NCBI GenBank assembly: GCA_963750965.1
Contig: CAVVSK010000010.1
Location: 124,001 to 188,000 of the forward strand
DNA length: 64,000 nt
Source of the DNA: CANKHA01 sp963750965
GTDB taxonomy: Bacteria; Pseudomonadota; Alphaproteobacteria; Rhizobiales; Xanthobacteraceae
Direction: 5' to 3'
Shown here: piece by piece, positions 27,483 through 36,307 of the stretch
Position numbering within the stretch: the stretch's first letter is position 1
Layout: each line of letters begins with the position of its first letter
Position numbers and translations under genes: made by a program
The notes under the pieces: generated by a model
Database searches by the model: none
What the model was told of the DNA's origin: nothing
The model's input: the letters and a program-made list of their open reading frames with translations, nothing else

Positions 27483-27529
27483 GGGGTTATGGATTCCGGG
27501 TTCGGCCTTACAGGCCGCCCCGGAATGAC
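27483..27529 (-). repeat. Palindromic repeat, right end of GIY-YIG element
   Basis: Inverted copy of the unit at 27262-27306: on the minus strand it reads GTCATTCCGGGGCG, an internal hairpin with a different core (GGCCTGTAAGGCC), then CCCGGAATCCATAACCCC. The arms are conserved while the loop differs, with stem pairing kept, which suggests selection on structure. It ends only 10 bp before the ligA start codon. Confidence 0.8.
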
Positions 27530-27539
27530 GAAGTAAAGC

Positions 27540-29690
27540 ATGGCAAAGAAATCAACAGGACTGCCCGTCGACGCCCTGACCGAAAAGCAGGCCAAGGCGG
27601 AGCATATGCGGCTGGCGGCGGAGATCGCCGAGCACGACAAGCGCTATTACCAGGACGACGCGCCGACGGTGTCGGACGCTGCCTATGACAAGCTGCGCCA
27701 GCGCTATCACGCGATCGAGGTGCGCTTTCCCGATCTGCACACGCCGGAAAGCCTCAGCATGCGGGTGGGGGCGGCGCCCGCGCGCGGCTTTGCCAAGGCG
27801 CGCCACAGCGTGCCGATGCTCTCGCTTGATAACGCTTTCGAGGAGCAGGATGTCGTCGACTTCGTCGACCGCATTCGCCGCTTCCTGCGGCTTCCGGAAA
27901 CCGAAAAACTGGTCTTCACCGCGGAGCCGAAGATCGATGGGCTTTCGCTTTCGCTGCGCTACGAGAACGGCGAACTTGTGCGGGGCGCCACCCGCGGCGA
28001 CGGTACCGAAGGGGAGGATGTCACCCCCAATGTGAAGACGGTGAAGGCGATCCCGCACAAGCTGAAAGGCAAAAATGTGCCGGCGGTGTGCGAAATCCGC
28101 GGCGAGGTCTACATGACCAAGCCGGATTTCCTGGCCCTCAACAAGCGGCAGGCGGAGGCAGGTGGTCAAATTTTTGCCAATCCGCGCAACTCCGCCGCCG
28201 GCTCGCTGCGTCAGAAGGACCCGTCGATCACCGCCTCGCGACCGCTCGGTTTCTTCACTTATTCCTGGGGCGAACTGACTGAACGGCCTGCGGATACGCA
28301 ATCCGGGATGCTGCAATGGTTCGACAAAGCGGGATTCGATACCAACCCGCTGTGGAAGACCGTCTCTTCGGTGGAAGAGATGATCGCGTTCCATCGGCTA
28401 ATTGAAAGTGAGCGCGCGCAACTCGATTACGATATCGACGGCGTGGTCTACAAAATCGACCGGCTCGACTGGCAGGAGCGGCTCGGCTTCGTCTCGCGCA
28501 GCCCGCGCTGGGCGGTTGCGCATAAATTTGCGGCCGAGCAGGCTTCCACGGTGATCAACGGGATCGAGATCCAGGTCGGCAGAACCGGCGCGCTCACGCC
28601 GGTGGCGAAGCTCGAGCCGGTGACGGTCGGTGGTGTGGTTGTTCAGAACGCCTCGCTGCACAACGAGGACTACATCAAAGGTATCGGCAATGACGGCGAG
28701 CCGATCCGGGGCGGCGTGGACATCCGCATCGGCGACAGCGTGATCGTGCAGCGGGCAGGGGACGTGATTCCGCAGATCGTCGATGTACTGCTCGACAAAC
28801 GGCTGAAGGGCGCAAAACCTTACCTGTTCCCGACCCTCTGTCCGGCCTGTGGCAGCCACGCGGTACGCGAGCTCAATCCGCGCAGCGGGCGGGAGGATTC
28901 CGTGCGCCGCTGCACCGGTGGACTGATCTGCCCGGCGCAGGCGGTGGAAAGGCTGCGGCATTTCGTCGGCCGCGACGGCTTCGACATCGAAGGCTTTGGC
29001 GAAAAGCAGGTGCAGGCCTTCTATGCGGAAGGTATCGTCAAGGAGCCCGCCGATATCTTCACTTTGGAAGCGCGCGATAAGCGCGCAGCCAATAAGTTGG
29101 CGGCGCGCGAAGGTTATGGCGAAACCTCCACCCGCAACCTGTTCGCCGCCATCGAGGCGCGGCGCACCATCCCGCTCAACCGGCTGATTTACGCGCTCGG
29201 TATCCGCCATGTAGGGGAAACCAATGCGCGTCTGCTGGCGCGGCATTATGGCACGATCGAATCCTTCTTGGCCGGCGTCATCGCGGCGGGCGAGGACGAG
29301 GACAGCGAAGCGTTCCAGGAACTCACCACCATCGGCGGCATCGGCGAGGTGGTGGGCGAAGCCATCGTCGAATTTTTCAAAGAGAAGAAAAATCGTGAAG
29401 CGGTCGAGCGGCTGCTGGAGCAGATTACGGTCACACCGATGGAGCAGGTGCGCCGCGATTCACCAGTCGCCGGCAAGACCGTGGTCTTTACCGGGGCGCT
29501 GGAGAAGATGACGCGTGAGGAGGCCAAGGCGATGGCCGAGCGGCTGGGCGCAAAAGTTTCCGGATCGGTGTCGAAGAAGACCGATTATCTCGTCGCCGGT
29601 CCTGGCGCCGGGTCGAAGCTGAAGGAAGCGCAGAAGCACGGGGTCACCGTGCTGACGGAGGATGAGTGGTTCAAGTTGGTAGGTAAATAA
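27540..29690 (+). CDS. ligA: NAD+-dependent DNA ligase LigA
   Basis: Seals nicks in replication and repair using NAD+. The adenylated Lys is K131 in EPKIDGLSLSLR; SRSPRWAVAHKF and the oligonucleotide-binding domain follow. Four Cys of the zinc finger are in LCPACGSHA and RRCTGGLICPAQ. Helix-hairpin-helix repeats and a C-terminal BRCT domain (~635-716, GKTVVFTGALEKMTREEA) complete it. Length 716 residues. The start ATG 27540 has no strong ribosome site (GAAGTAAAGC), perhaps because the palindromic element landed 10 bp upstream. Confidence 0.97.
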   Translation: MAKKSTGLPVDALTEKQAKAEHMRLAAEIAEHDKRYYQDDAPTVSDAAYDKLRQRYHAIEVRFPDLHTPESLSMRVGAAPARGFAKARHSVPMLSLDNAFEEQDVVDFVDRIRRFLRLPETEKLVFTAEPKIDGLSLSLRYENGELVRGATRGDGTEGEDVTPNVKTVKAIPHKLKGKNVPAVCEIRGEVYMTKPDFLALNKRQAEAGGQIFANPRNSAAGSLRQKDPSITASRPLGFFTYSWGELTERPADTQSGMLQWFDKAGFDTNPLWKTVSSVEEMIAFHRLIESERAQLDYDIDGVVYKIDRLDWQERLGFVSRSPRWAVAHKFAAEQASTVINGIEIQVGRTGALTPVAKLEPVTVGGVVVQNASLHNEDYIKGIGNDGEPIRGGVDIRIGDSVIVQRAGDVIPQIVDVLLDKRLKGAKPYLFPTLCPACGSHAVRELNPRSGREDSVRRCTGGLICPAQAVERLRHFVGRDGFDIEGFGEKQVQAFYAEGIVKEPADIFTLEARDKRAANKLAAREGYGETSTRNLFAAIEARRTIPLNRLIYALGIRHVGETNARLLARHYGTIESFLAGVIAAGEDEDSEAFQELTTIGGIGEVVGEAIVEFFKEKKNREAVERLLEQITVTPMEQVRRDSPVAGKTVVFTGALEKMTREEAKAMAERLGAKVSGSVSKKTDYLVAGPGAGSKLKEAQKHGVTVLTEDEWFKLVGK

Positions 29691-30078
29691 GCGCGCGTTA
29701 GTCGCCATCGCGCTGTTACTTTCCAGTCTCGTTGCTTTGATCTTGCCGACGGGATGAAGTGCTTGTGCAGACCGCAGGTACTACGCATTTCGTAGGTGCC
29801 TCATAACGAAGTACCCGAACTAGCATTTTCGCTCCGACCGACCAATTGAGCGCCATTTGCTGGGTAAATTCCGACGATTAGATTTAAATGCGCTGCCGGA
29901 AGATTTTGTTTTTGCGCGCTTCGAATCATTTGATTGGTCTACTTGCGGGGGTATAACCTGCAAATGCGGAGGGGGGCCTCCCAACAAGATTTCAGTTGGA
30001 CGTCCTCGGATTCCGTTAGCACCGGCCGCAAACCGTTCTCCTGCTGAGATTGGAGCGGCGACCCACAGGGGGGATTCA
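29691..30078. other. Intergenic region between ligA and the serine protease
   Basis: About 390 bp without recognisable coding features. The frame of the downstream protease is open from ATG 29857, but the residues it would add look like random non-coding sequence with no signal peptide. The region ends with a strong ribosome site, CAGGGGGG at 30066-30073. Confidence 0.5.
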
Positions 30079-31194
30079 ATAACTCTTAACAGGACCAAAA
30101 GCTTATGTTTGGCAGCTGTCGGGATTGTTGGTGGTTCTTTCTTGATCGGAGCCAGCCCGGTTCATGCCCAGACAATCGTTAATCAATCTGCAGACGCGGT
30201 GCGTGCCTACTGGACACCCCAGCGGATGAGGGACGCAAAGGCGGTGGAGCTTCCGATTTCGACGGAGCCGCTGGGCGAAATGACCGCAACGGAGGCTGAA
30301 ACAGGCCTGCCGAAGGGAGCACCGGAAGGCCGTGCCGTCGGCAAGGTCGATGCATCGATGGCGGTCAAATTCTACACACCGAACGCGGACGAGGAAGACG
30401 ACGTTGCTCCGATGCAGACGAGTTCTTTCGGGGCTCACTTCACCACGCACCGAGTGTTCCCGACTGCCGCGGCACAAACCTCGCCCGCGTTGCGAACAGG
30501 CAAGCTCTTCTTCACCAAGCCCGGCGTGGGAAATTTCGTTTGCTCCGCTGAGGTTGGGCGCCATCGTCTGGTATTTACGGCGGGGCACTGCGTGTTCAGC
30601 GCTAACCTGAATCCCAAGCGCTTCCACACGAACTTCCTCTTTGTTCCGGGCTTGGCGAACGGCACCGGTCCTACGGGCAGCTGGACTGCGCGGGCAGTGC
30701 AGGCAGCCGCATCGTGGAGGAACGGTAACGGCAGCGTGCCCAATGCGCAGGACCTTGGAATCCTTGAAATGAATGACAGGGCGTTCAGCGGCGTCGTGCG
30801 GAAGATCTCGTTCTTCACTGGCTTTAACGGATGGAGGACGAGCACATTCGGCGCGAATCACGTCACGATGCTCGGCTACCCGTGCAACATCGACAGCTGC
30901 AATCTGATGCAGCGAACCGATGCGGGTATCCACTCGGCCCTCGCACCTAACACGTTCAGATTCGGATCTGCGGCGCGTGGCGGTCAGAGCGGCGGTCCTA
31001 TCCTGGAGAATTTCGGAGTCCTCGGCGTTGGCCATCCGCCTCCTGGCGGGTTCGGCGCCAACGTATCGCTGTCGAATGCCTCCTATGGACCGACTGCTAC
31101 CGAGCCGAAATACATTGGTGCGTCTCACCGAAACAGCGAGTTCGTCACCATACTCAATCAGATGTGCGCTCTGAGAGCGGGCAACTGTTCGTGA
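30079..31194 (+). CDS. Secreted trypsin-like (V8/glutamyl endopeptidase-like) serine protease, apparent AUA start
   Basis: Predicted exported S1-fold protease. The catalytic triad is His170 (FTAGHCVFS), Asp225 (AQDLGILEM) and Ser304 (GGQSGGPI), numbered from 30079. A perfect signal peptide (TLNRTKSLCLAAVGIVGGSF, cleaved near VHA-Q at 30/31) begins right after the codon ATA at 30079, with GGGGGG five bases upstream; no ATG, GTG or TTG fits it. The only in-frame ATG (29857) would add 74 non-conserved residues. A propeptide of ~110 residues contains YWTPQRMRDAKAVEL (44-58). Targets unknown. A strong terminator follows. Confidence 0.85.
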   Translation: MTLNRTKSLCLAAVGIVGGSFLIGASPVHAQTIVNQSADAVRAYWTPQRMRDAKAVELPISTEPLGEMTATEAETGLPKGAPEGRAVGKVDASMAVKFYTPNADEEDDVAPMQTSSFGAHFTTHRVFPTAAAQTSPALRTGKLFFTKPGVGNFVCSAEVGRHRLVFTAGHCVFSANLNPKRFHTNFLFVPGLANGTGPTGSWTARAVQAAASWRNGNGSVPNAQDLGILEMNDRAFSGVVRKISFFTGFNGWRTSTFGANHVTMLGYPCNIDSCNLMQRTDAGIHSALAPNTFRFGSAARGGQSGGPILENFGVLGVGHPPPGGFGANVSLSNASYGPTATEPKYIGASHRNSEFVTILNQMCALRAGNCS

Positions 31195-31211
31195 CGGACG
31201 GATCTCGGCGT

Positions 31212-31239
31212 TGACTACATAAGGCGCTGACTACATAAG
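31212..31239 (+). repeat. Short direct repeat after the protease gene
   Basis: TGACTACATAAG occurs twice, at 31212-31223 and 31228-31239, with 4 bp between copies, just before the terminator hairpin. Function unknown; possibly a small slippage duplication. Confidence 0.7.
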
Positions 31240-31245
31240 TTGAAC

Positions 31246-31280
31246 GAGCCGGGGGGCTTCGGCCCCCCGGCTCTCTTTTT
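31246..31280 (+). terminator. Intrinsic terminator of the protease gene
   Basis: Perfect 12-base stem (31246-31257 with 31262-31273, GAGCCGGGGGGC) around a TTCG tetraloop, followed by TCTTTTTTT. A textbook Rho-independent terminator 52 bp after the protease stop codon. Confidence 0.95.
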
Positions 31281-31454
31281 TTGTTTGTACTTCGGACGAT
31301 GATGGCCGGCTTCGCGGCCTCCAGTAGCAGCGGGGCCGAACATGTGAATGCGTTGACAAAAGACTGAGCGATGGGGACTAAATTACCGTCGGAGGATACT
31401 TATATAGCCAGAAGCGAGGCGCGGACGCCCATAGCCCATCGCTGGAGGAACATC

Positions 31455-31730
31455 GTGGCGAAGAAGCTCGTTTGGCAGGTCTTTCTGTCTTGCCTTGGGT
31501 GCTCCGGGTTGGCAGCCCAAGAAGTGCAGCCCGAGCCGAGGCTGGAGCGGCAACCGGCGCCACATATTGTCGGGCCGTCTGATCCACATTATTGGACGAA
31601 GGAGCGCATGGAGAAGGCCCGTCCAATCGAGCTGCATCCACGGCCAGGTTACAAGTCGCCCGAACAGCCCCTTCCGGGTATGGGCAAATCAATCGGCGAC
31701 GGCGAGTCGCCGCCGGATGGTCGGAAGTAG
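31455..31730 (+). CDS. Small secreted protein sharing the protease propeptide motif
   Basis: A 91-residue protein; I chose GTG 31455 because GGAGG lies upstream and it opens a signal peptide (AKKLVWQVFLSCLGCSGLAA). The ATG at 31371 would add unlikely residues. Residues 46-60, YWTKERMEKARPIEL, align with YWTPQRMRDAKAVEL in the propeptide of the preceding serine protease; the rest is Pro-rich and has no known domain. It lies 260 bp after the protease, past its terminator, so it has its own promoter. It could be a folding partner or inhibitor of that protease, but this is inference from the shared motif only. Confidence 0.65.
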   Translation: MAKKLVWQVFLSCLGCSGLAAQEVQPEPRLERQPAPHIVGPSDPHYWTKERMEKARPIELHPRPGYKSPEQPLPGMGKSIGDGESPPDGRK

Positions 31731-31880
31731 CCTGAAATGAAAACGTGCGCCGCGGAAGCTCCAGGACGTCGGACGGTGTTCTGAGAGAAGCCCGCCAGAA
31801 TGCATAGCCATAAGCGAACCGCGGTCGGCCATCGTTGATTGTATTCGCGAAACCGGTGCCGGTTTGCTGCTCGCTTGCGT

Positions 31881-33140
31881 TCAGTCTGGCCCGGTTAGCA
31901 TCTTCGGCCGCACCAGCACGAGATAAGCCGCCGTTGCGGCAACCAGAATCACCGCCATCGTGATGGCCAGCGGCAGAGCGCCGGTCGCGCCGGCAAGAAC
32001 GGTCGTGGCGAACTGCGCCGCCGCTGCGCCGAGTGCCATCTGTCCGAAGCCGGCAATCCCGGAGGCGGCGCCTGCCGCCTGCGGCCGCACGCTGACCGCC
32101 CCGGCAAAAGAATTCGGCAGCAGCAGCCCGTTACCGAGCGAGATGATGAGTTGCGGTAGGAACAGCGACGCCGGTCCGGCGTCGGGCAGCCATCCGGTCA
32201 ATCCCACCGACAGCGCAACGCCGGTGAGCGACACCAACAGGCCCCACCAGATCATGCGGTCGACGCCGTACCAGGCGGAATAGCGCCAGGCGCCGAAATT
32301 TCCGGCGAGATAGCCGAGGGCGTTGACGGCGAACCACAGACCGTATTCCGCCGACGTGCGGCCCATGATGCTCACGACGACATGTGGCCCGCCGCCGAGA
32401 AAGAGAAAGAATGGCGCGGTGCCAAGCGCGGCGCAGAGCACATAGCCGGCAAAGCGCCGGTCGCTGGTGAGGGCGCGGATTTCCGGAAGGAAGCGGATCG
32501 GCTTGGCGTCGGGCTGCACCACGCGCGTTTCCGGTAGCGCGAGCGCGGCCCAGGCGACTACGACCAGGCAGGCGCAGGCGATGAAGATGAAAATCGATTG
32601 CCAGCCGAACAGCGTGTCGAGGAAGCCGCCGAGCAGCGGCGCGACCATTGGCGCTGCGATCACCACCATGGTCACCGAGGCGATCATGGAGGCGGCGCGG
32701 TCGCGGTGGTAACGGTCGCGAATAATGGCGCGACCGACCACAAGCCCGGTGGACGCGCCCAGCGCCTGCAGGCTGCGCGCGACGATGAGCCCGGTGATGC
32801 TGCTCGCGAGCAGCGCGGCGGCGCTCATCAACGCCGTGAGCGCCAGCCCGGCGATGATCACCGGCCGGCGGCCGAACTTGTCCGACAAGGGGCCGAGCGC
32901 GAGCTGAGAAAAGGCCAGCACCAGAAGATAAAGCGACACGGTGAGCTGCACGGTGTCGACAGAGGCATCGAGCACCACGGCGAGGTTGGGCACCGCCGGT
33001 ACGATGATGTTGAGGGTGAGCGGCGCGATCGCCGTCATCGCGATCAGCAGCGCCAAGAGTTTGCGCCGCGCCGAGGCGGCGGCCGGCGTTTCTTTGATCT
33101 GATCTTCGGCTTCGCGCTCTTCGGGAGCCAGCATGCGCAA
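31881..33140 (-). CDS. MFS drug-resistance transporter, Bcr/CflA family
   Basis: Proton-driven exporter in the inner membrane with twelve hydrophobic segments; relatives pump bicyclomycin, chloramphenicol or similar compounds. Motif A appears as GPLSDKFGRRPVIIAG after the second helix, and GRAIIRDRYHRDRAASMIA and GGFLDTLFGWQSIFIF are typical of the Bcr group. A hydrophilic N-terminus of ~25 residues precedes the first helix. Length 419. It lies 68 bp downstream of the aminopeptidase gene on the same strand. Substrate cannot be inferred. Confidence 0.92.
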   Translation of the reverse strand: MRMLAPEEREAEDQIKETPAAASARRKLLALLIAMTAIAPLTLNIIVPAVPNLAVVLDASVDTVQLTVSLYLLVLAFSQLALGPLSDKFGRRPVIIAGLALTALMSAAALLASSITGLIVARSLQALGASTGLVVGRAIIRDRYHRDRAASMIASVTMVVIAAPMVAPLLGGFLDTLFGWQSIFIFIACACLVVVAWAALALPETRVVQPDAKPIRFLPEIRALTSDRRFAGYVLCAALGTAPFFLFLGGGPHVVVSIMGRTSAEYGLWFAVNALGYLAGNFGAWRYSAWYGVDRMIWWGLLVSLTGVALSVGLTGWLPDAGPASLFLPQLIISLGNGLLLPNSFAGAVSVRPQAAGAASGIAGFGQMALGAAAAQFATTVLAGATGALPLAITMAVILVAATAAYLVLVRPKMLTGPD

Positions 33141-33208
33141 CGCAAATCCTTAAGGCAAAGGGATAGGTCAGGTGACGCAAAAACGTTCCGCGCCGTGAGA
33201 GGAAGCTG

Positions 33209-35053
33209 CTATGCGCCGGTGAGCGAGGCGGTGGCGCGGTCGAGCCAGGCTTTGGTCGGCGGGTCGAGCAGGGGCGTAAGCGCCGCGCGCACGCTGCCAT
33301 GATAGCCGTCGACCCAGGCGACCTCATCGCGCGCCAGCAGCTTCAGCTCGATCAGGCGGCGATCGATCGGCGCGAGCGTGAGCGTCTCGAAGGTGTTGAA
33401 CTTTTTCTCCGCGCCTTCCACCACTGGCGCCGCCACTACCAGCACCAGGTTCTCGATGCGAATGCCATAGGCGCCGGTTTTGTAATAACCCGGCTCGTTC
33501 GACAGAATCATTCCGCGCTTCAGGGCCGCCGTGCCGAGTTTGGCAATGCGCGCCGGACCTTCATGCACCGAGAGATAGCTGCCGACGCCGTGGCCGGTGC
33601 CGTGATCGAAATCGAGGCCGGCGGCCCAGAGGTCGCGCCGCGCCAGCGTGTCGAGCTGCGCCCCGGTTGTGCCTTCTGGAAAAACCGCACGCGCGATTGC
33701 GATATGCCCCTTCAACACGCGGGTGAAGCGGTCGCGCATTTCGGCTGTCGGTTCGCCGACGATTACCGTGCGCGTGACGTCGGTGGTGCCGTCCTGATAT
33801 TGTCCTCCGGAATCGATCAGGAAGAGATCGCCGGGCACGATGCGGCGGCTGGTCTTGCGTGTGACACGATAATGCACCACGGCGCCATTCGGCCCGCTGC
33901 CGGCGATGGTGGAGAAAGACAGGTCCTTGAGCAGCCCACTTTCGCGCCGGAAGCTTTCCAGCGCCTGCACCGCGTCGATCTCGGTCAACTTGCCGGAAGG
34001 CGCCTCGCGGTCGAACCAGGCAAGGAATTTCGCCAAGGCTGCGCCGTCGCGTAGATGCGCTGCTTTCGCACCGGCGATTTCCGTTGAATTCTTCACCGTC
34101 TTCATGCCGGCGATGGGATCGGGGCCGCGCAGCGGCACCCCTCCGTTCTGCATCACGATGCGTACCAGCGCATCGGCCGCCGTCGCTTGATCGAGCCGCA
34201 TGCGAGTCTTGCCGGCGGCGTGTGCGCCGAGGTCGCTGACGAAAGCCGCGGGCTCACGCATGTCGGCGATCTGCTCCAGAGCGTGGCGCGTTTCGTTGGT
34301 GAGCTTGCGCCCGTCGAGATAGAGCGTAGGCCGCCCTTCCCCGGGCACTATCGCAAAGCCGAGCGCAACCGGCACATGCGCCACATCCGCGCCGCGGATG
34401 TTAAAGGCCCAGGCCAGCGCGGGAGGATCGGAAATCACCAGGACCTCGGCGCGCAGTTCGCGGAGCTCCTCGCGGATGCGCATGAGCTTGCTGCTTGCAT
34501 CCTCGCCGGCATAGCGGGCGTCATGCAGTGTCACCGCGCCGAGCGGCGGGTCGGGGCGATCTTTCCAGATGGCGTCGATCGGGCTCGGCTCAACCGCCAC
34601 CAGGGTTGCGCCGGCCGCGGTGCAGGCCTTGCCCAATCTCTCGGCGTTCTCCGCGGTATGCAGCCATGGGTCATAGCCGAGCTTGGTGCCCGCCGGAAGA
34701 TTGGCTTCCAGCCATTCGGCGAGCGGCTTCTCCACCATATGCTCGATGCTGAAAACATTGGGGTCGGTCTGCTCGCGCGCCTGCAGGGTATAGCGGCCGT
34801 CTGTGAACAGCGCCGCGCGATCCGCGAGAATCAGCGCATTGCCGGCGGAGCCGGTGAAGCCGGTGAGCCAGGCGAGTCGTTCCTCGGAGGCGGGCAGATA
34901 TTCGCTCTGGTGGCGGTCGGCATGCGGCACCAGGAATCCGTCGAGCCCGCGCCGCTTCAGTTCCGCTCGCAACGCGGCGACCCGCGGCGCGGTGGCTGCG
35001 CTGCCTGCGGGATCGTCGAAAGTCTGGAATTTCGCTTCGTACATTGCCGGCAC
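33209..35053 (-). CDS. Xaa-Pro aminopeptidase (aminopeptidase P, M24B)
   Basis: Cytoplasmic dinuclear metallopeptidase that removes N-terminal residues preceding proline. Two N-terminal creatinase-like domains (~20-315) precede the pita-bread domain. Metal ligands are the two Asp in DSGGQYQDGTTDVTRT, His in GTGHGVGSYL, and Glu in SNEPGYY and RIENL. The 614 residues match the long, eukaryote-like form of the enzyme. The start is ATG 35053, with MYEAKFQ three codons later as an alternative. It lies downstream of prmA on the same strand. Confidence 0.95.
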   Translation of the reverse strand: MPAMYEAKFQTFDDPAGSAATAPRVAALRAELKRRGLDGFLVPHADRHQSEYLPASEERLAWLTGFTGSAGNALILADRAALFTDGRYTLQAREQTDPNVFSIEHMVEKPLAEWLEANLPAGTKLGYDPWLHTAENAERLGKACTAAGATLVAVEPSPIDAIWKDRPDPPLGAVTLHDARYAGEDASSKLMRIREELRELRAEVLVISDPPALAWAFNIRGADVAHVPVALGFAIVPGEGRPTLYLDGRKLTNETRHALEQIADMREPAAFVSDLGAHAAGKTRMRLDQATAADALVRIVMQNGGVPLRGPDPIAGMKTVKNSTEIAGAKAAHLRDGAALAKFLAWFDREAPSGKLTEIDAVQALESFRRESGLLKDLSFSTIAGSGPNGAVVHYRVTRKTSRRIVPGDLFLIDSGGQYQDGTTDVTRTVIVGEPTAEMRDRFTRVLKGHIAIARAVFPEGTTGAQLDTLARRDLWAAGLDFDHGTGHGVGSYLSVHEGPARIAKLGTAALKRGMILSNEPGYYKTGAYGIRIENLVLVVAAPVVEGAEKKFNTFETLTLAPIDRRLIELKLLARDEVAWVDGYHGSVRAALTPLLDPPTKAWLDRATASLTGA

Positions 35054-35157
35054 TTTATGGGCCGCCGCTCACCGCGGCAATGCGCGCCTATCTTCTTCTG
35101 AACAAGGCCTCACCCTGTCTCGTTTCGCCCGTCCACCGTCCCCGCAGCGAGGAGGAA

Positions 35158-36258
35158 TTAAGGCCGCTGCAGCACCAGCGTCGTCCATTCCTCAAGAATG
35201 ATCCGCCGTTCTAGCACCAGGCCCTGCGCGCGATAGGCAATGAGCGCCGCCTGCGCCTGATTGTTCAGCAGACCGGAGATCACGACATGTGCACCGGGCG
35301 CCAGCAATCGGGCCAGAGGGCGCGCCAGCCGCTGCAGCGGCCCAAGCAGAATATTGGCCAGGATAAGATCGAATGGCCCGCGCTTACGAAAGTGATGAGC
35401 ATCGAGCCCGCCGGCAGGGATGAATTCGATTGCGGGCGCCGCCCCATTCAGCCGTGCGTTCTCGCGCGCAACCATGAGGGCGCGGGGATCAATGTCGCTC
35501 GCCAGTACGCGCGTTTGCAGCGCTTTCGCGGCCGCGATGGCGAGCACGCCCGTGCCGGTGCCGACGTCGAGAACGCGAACGCCCCGTATTCTCCTCTTCT
35601 CCCTCTCCCCTCCGAACTCGGGTTTACCCGAGTTCGGCACCATTGAGCGGCCAAGTCGGATAGATCCGACTTGGCTGGGGAGAGGGCCGGGGTGAGGGGG
35701 TTCGGACTTACGTTTGGCGCTATAACCCCTCACCCGGATCGCTATGCGATGCGACCTCTCCCTATGGGAGAGGTGAAGAGGGATGCGCTTTGCGAAACAA
35801 CCTTTCGCAAAGTGATCCAGCGCCAGGAGGCAGCCGCGCGTGGTGCCGTGATGCCCCGTACCAAAGGCGAGCGCGGCTTCGATCTCGATACCGATGCGGT
35901 TCGCGCGCACCCGCGCGCGGTTATGCCGTCCATGCACCAGAAAGCGGCCGGCCGCGACCGGCGCGAGGCCTTCCAGGCTTGCCGCTACCCAGTCCTTGGC
36001 CTCGACCCGCTCGAACACCAGCGCATTGGCGGGTTCCGGGCCCAGTTCCAGTGCGATCAGCGCCCGCGTGGCAGTTTCGTTCGGCGGGTCGGAGAAATAG
36101 ATCGCCGTGGTCCATTTCCCGCCATCGGACTCGAAGGCGGCGACCACCACGTCCTGCTCGTCCAGGGTTTCGGTGAGGAATTCGGCCAGCCGTTGCGCGG
36201 TCGCGCGGTCTGTGACAAGCCGGGCGCTATGGGAAGTCGCAGCTGCGTTATCAACCAT
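35158..36258 (-). CDS. prmA: Ribosomal protein L11 methyltransferase PrmA, with in-frame repeat insertion
   Basis: SAM-dependent methyltransferase modifying L11. The family motif AFGTGHHGTTRGCLLALDHF and the SAM-binding motif LDVGTGTGVLAIAAAK are both present and normally separated by ~10 residues. Here about 75 extra residues (from 35812 down to 35581), rich in Arg, Ser, Pro and Gly, lie between them, and the frame stays open. That segment is made of palindromic repeats at DNA level. The total of 366 residues is well above the usual ~290. Whether the product remains active is unknown; the insertion falls in a loop before the SAM fold. Confidence 0.9.
   Translation of the reverse strand: MVDNAAATSHSARLVTDRATAQRLAEFLTETLDEQDVVVAAFESDGGKWTTAIYFSDPPNETATRALIALELGPEPANALVFERVEAKDWVAASLEGLAPVAAGRFLVHGRHNRARVRANRIGIEIEAALAFGTGHHGTTRGCLLALDHFAKGCFAKRIPLHLSHRERSHRIAIRVRGYSAKRKSEPPHPGPLPSQVGSIRLGRSMVPNSGKPEFGGEREKRRIRGVRVLDVGTGTGVLAIAAAKALQTRVLASDIDPRALMVARENARLNGAAPAIEFIPAGGLDAHHFRKRGPFDLILANILLGPLQRLARPLARLLAPGAHVVISGLLNNQAQAALIAYRAQGLVLERRIILEEWTTLVLQRP
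35581..35812 (-). repeat. Cluster of palindromic repeats inserted in prmA
   Basis: Contains several perfect hairpins: 35612-35622 with 35627-35637 (CCGAACTCGGG, loop TTTA), 35651-35660 with 35665-35674 (CCAAGTCGGA, loop TAGA), an outer pair CCCTCTCCCC/GGGGAGAGGG around both, and near 35786-35812 a stem TTTGCGAAA/TTTCGCAAA. A second unit, CCCCTCACCC at 35727-35736, is inverted relative to GGGGTGAGGGG at 35689-35699. These are the CTCACCCCGGCCCTCTCC-type interspersed repeats of Rhizobiales. The total length keeps the prmA frame open. Confidence 0.85.
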
Positions 36259-36307
36259 CGCTCACAGGTCCGGTCCGAAGGCGGCGGGCGACACAGCTTG
36301 TCCACCG

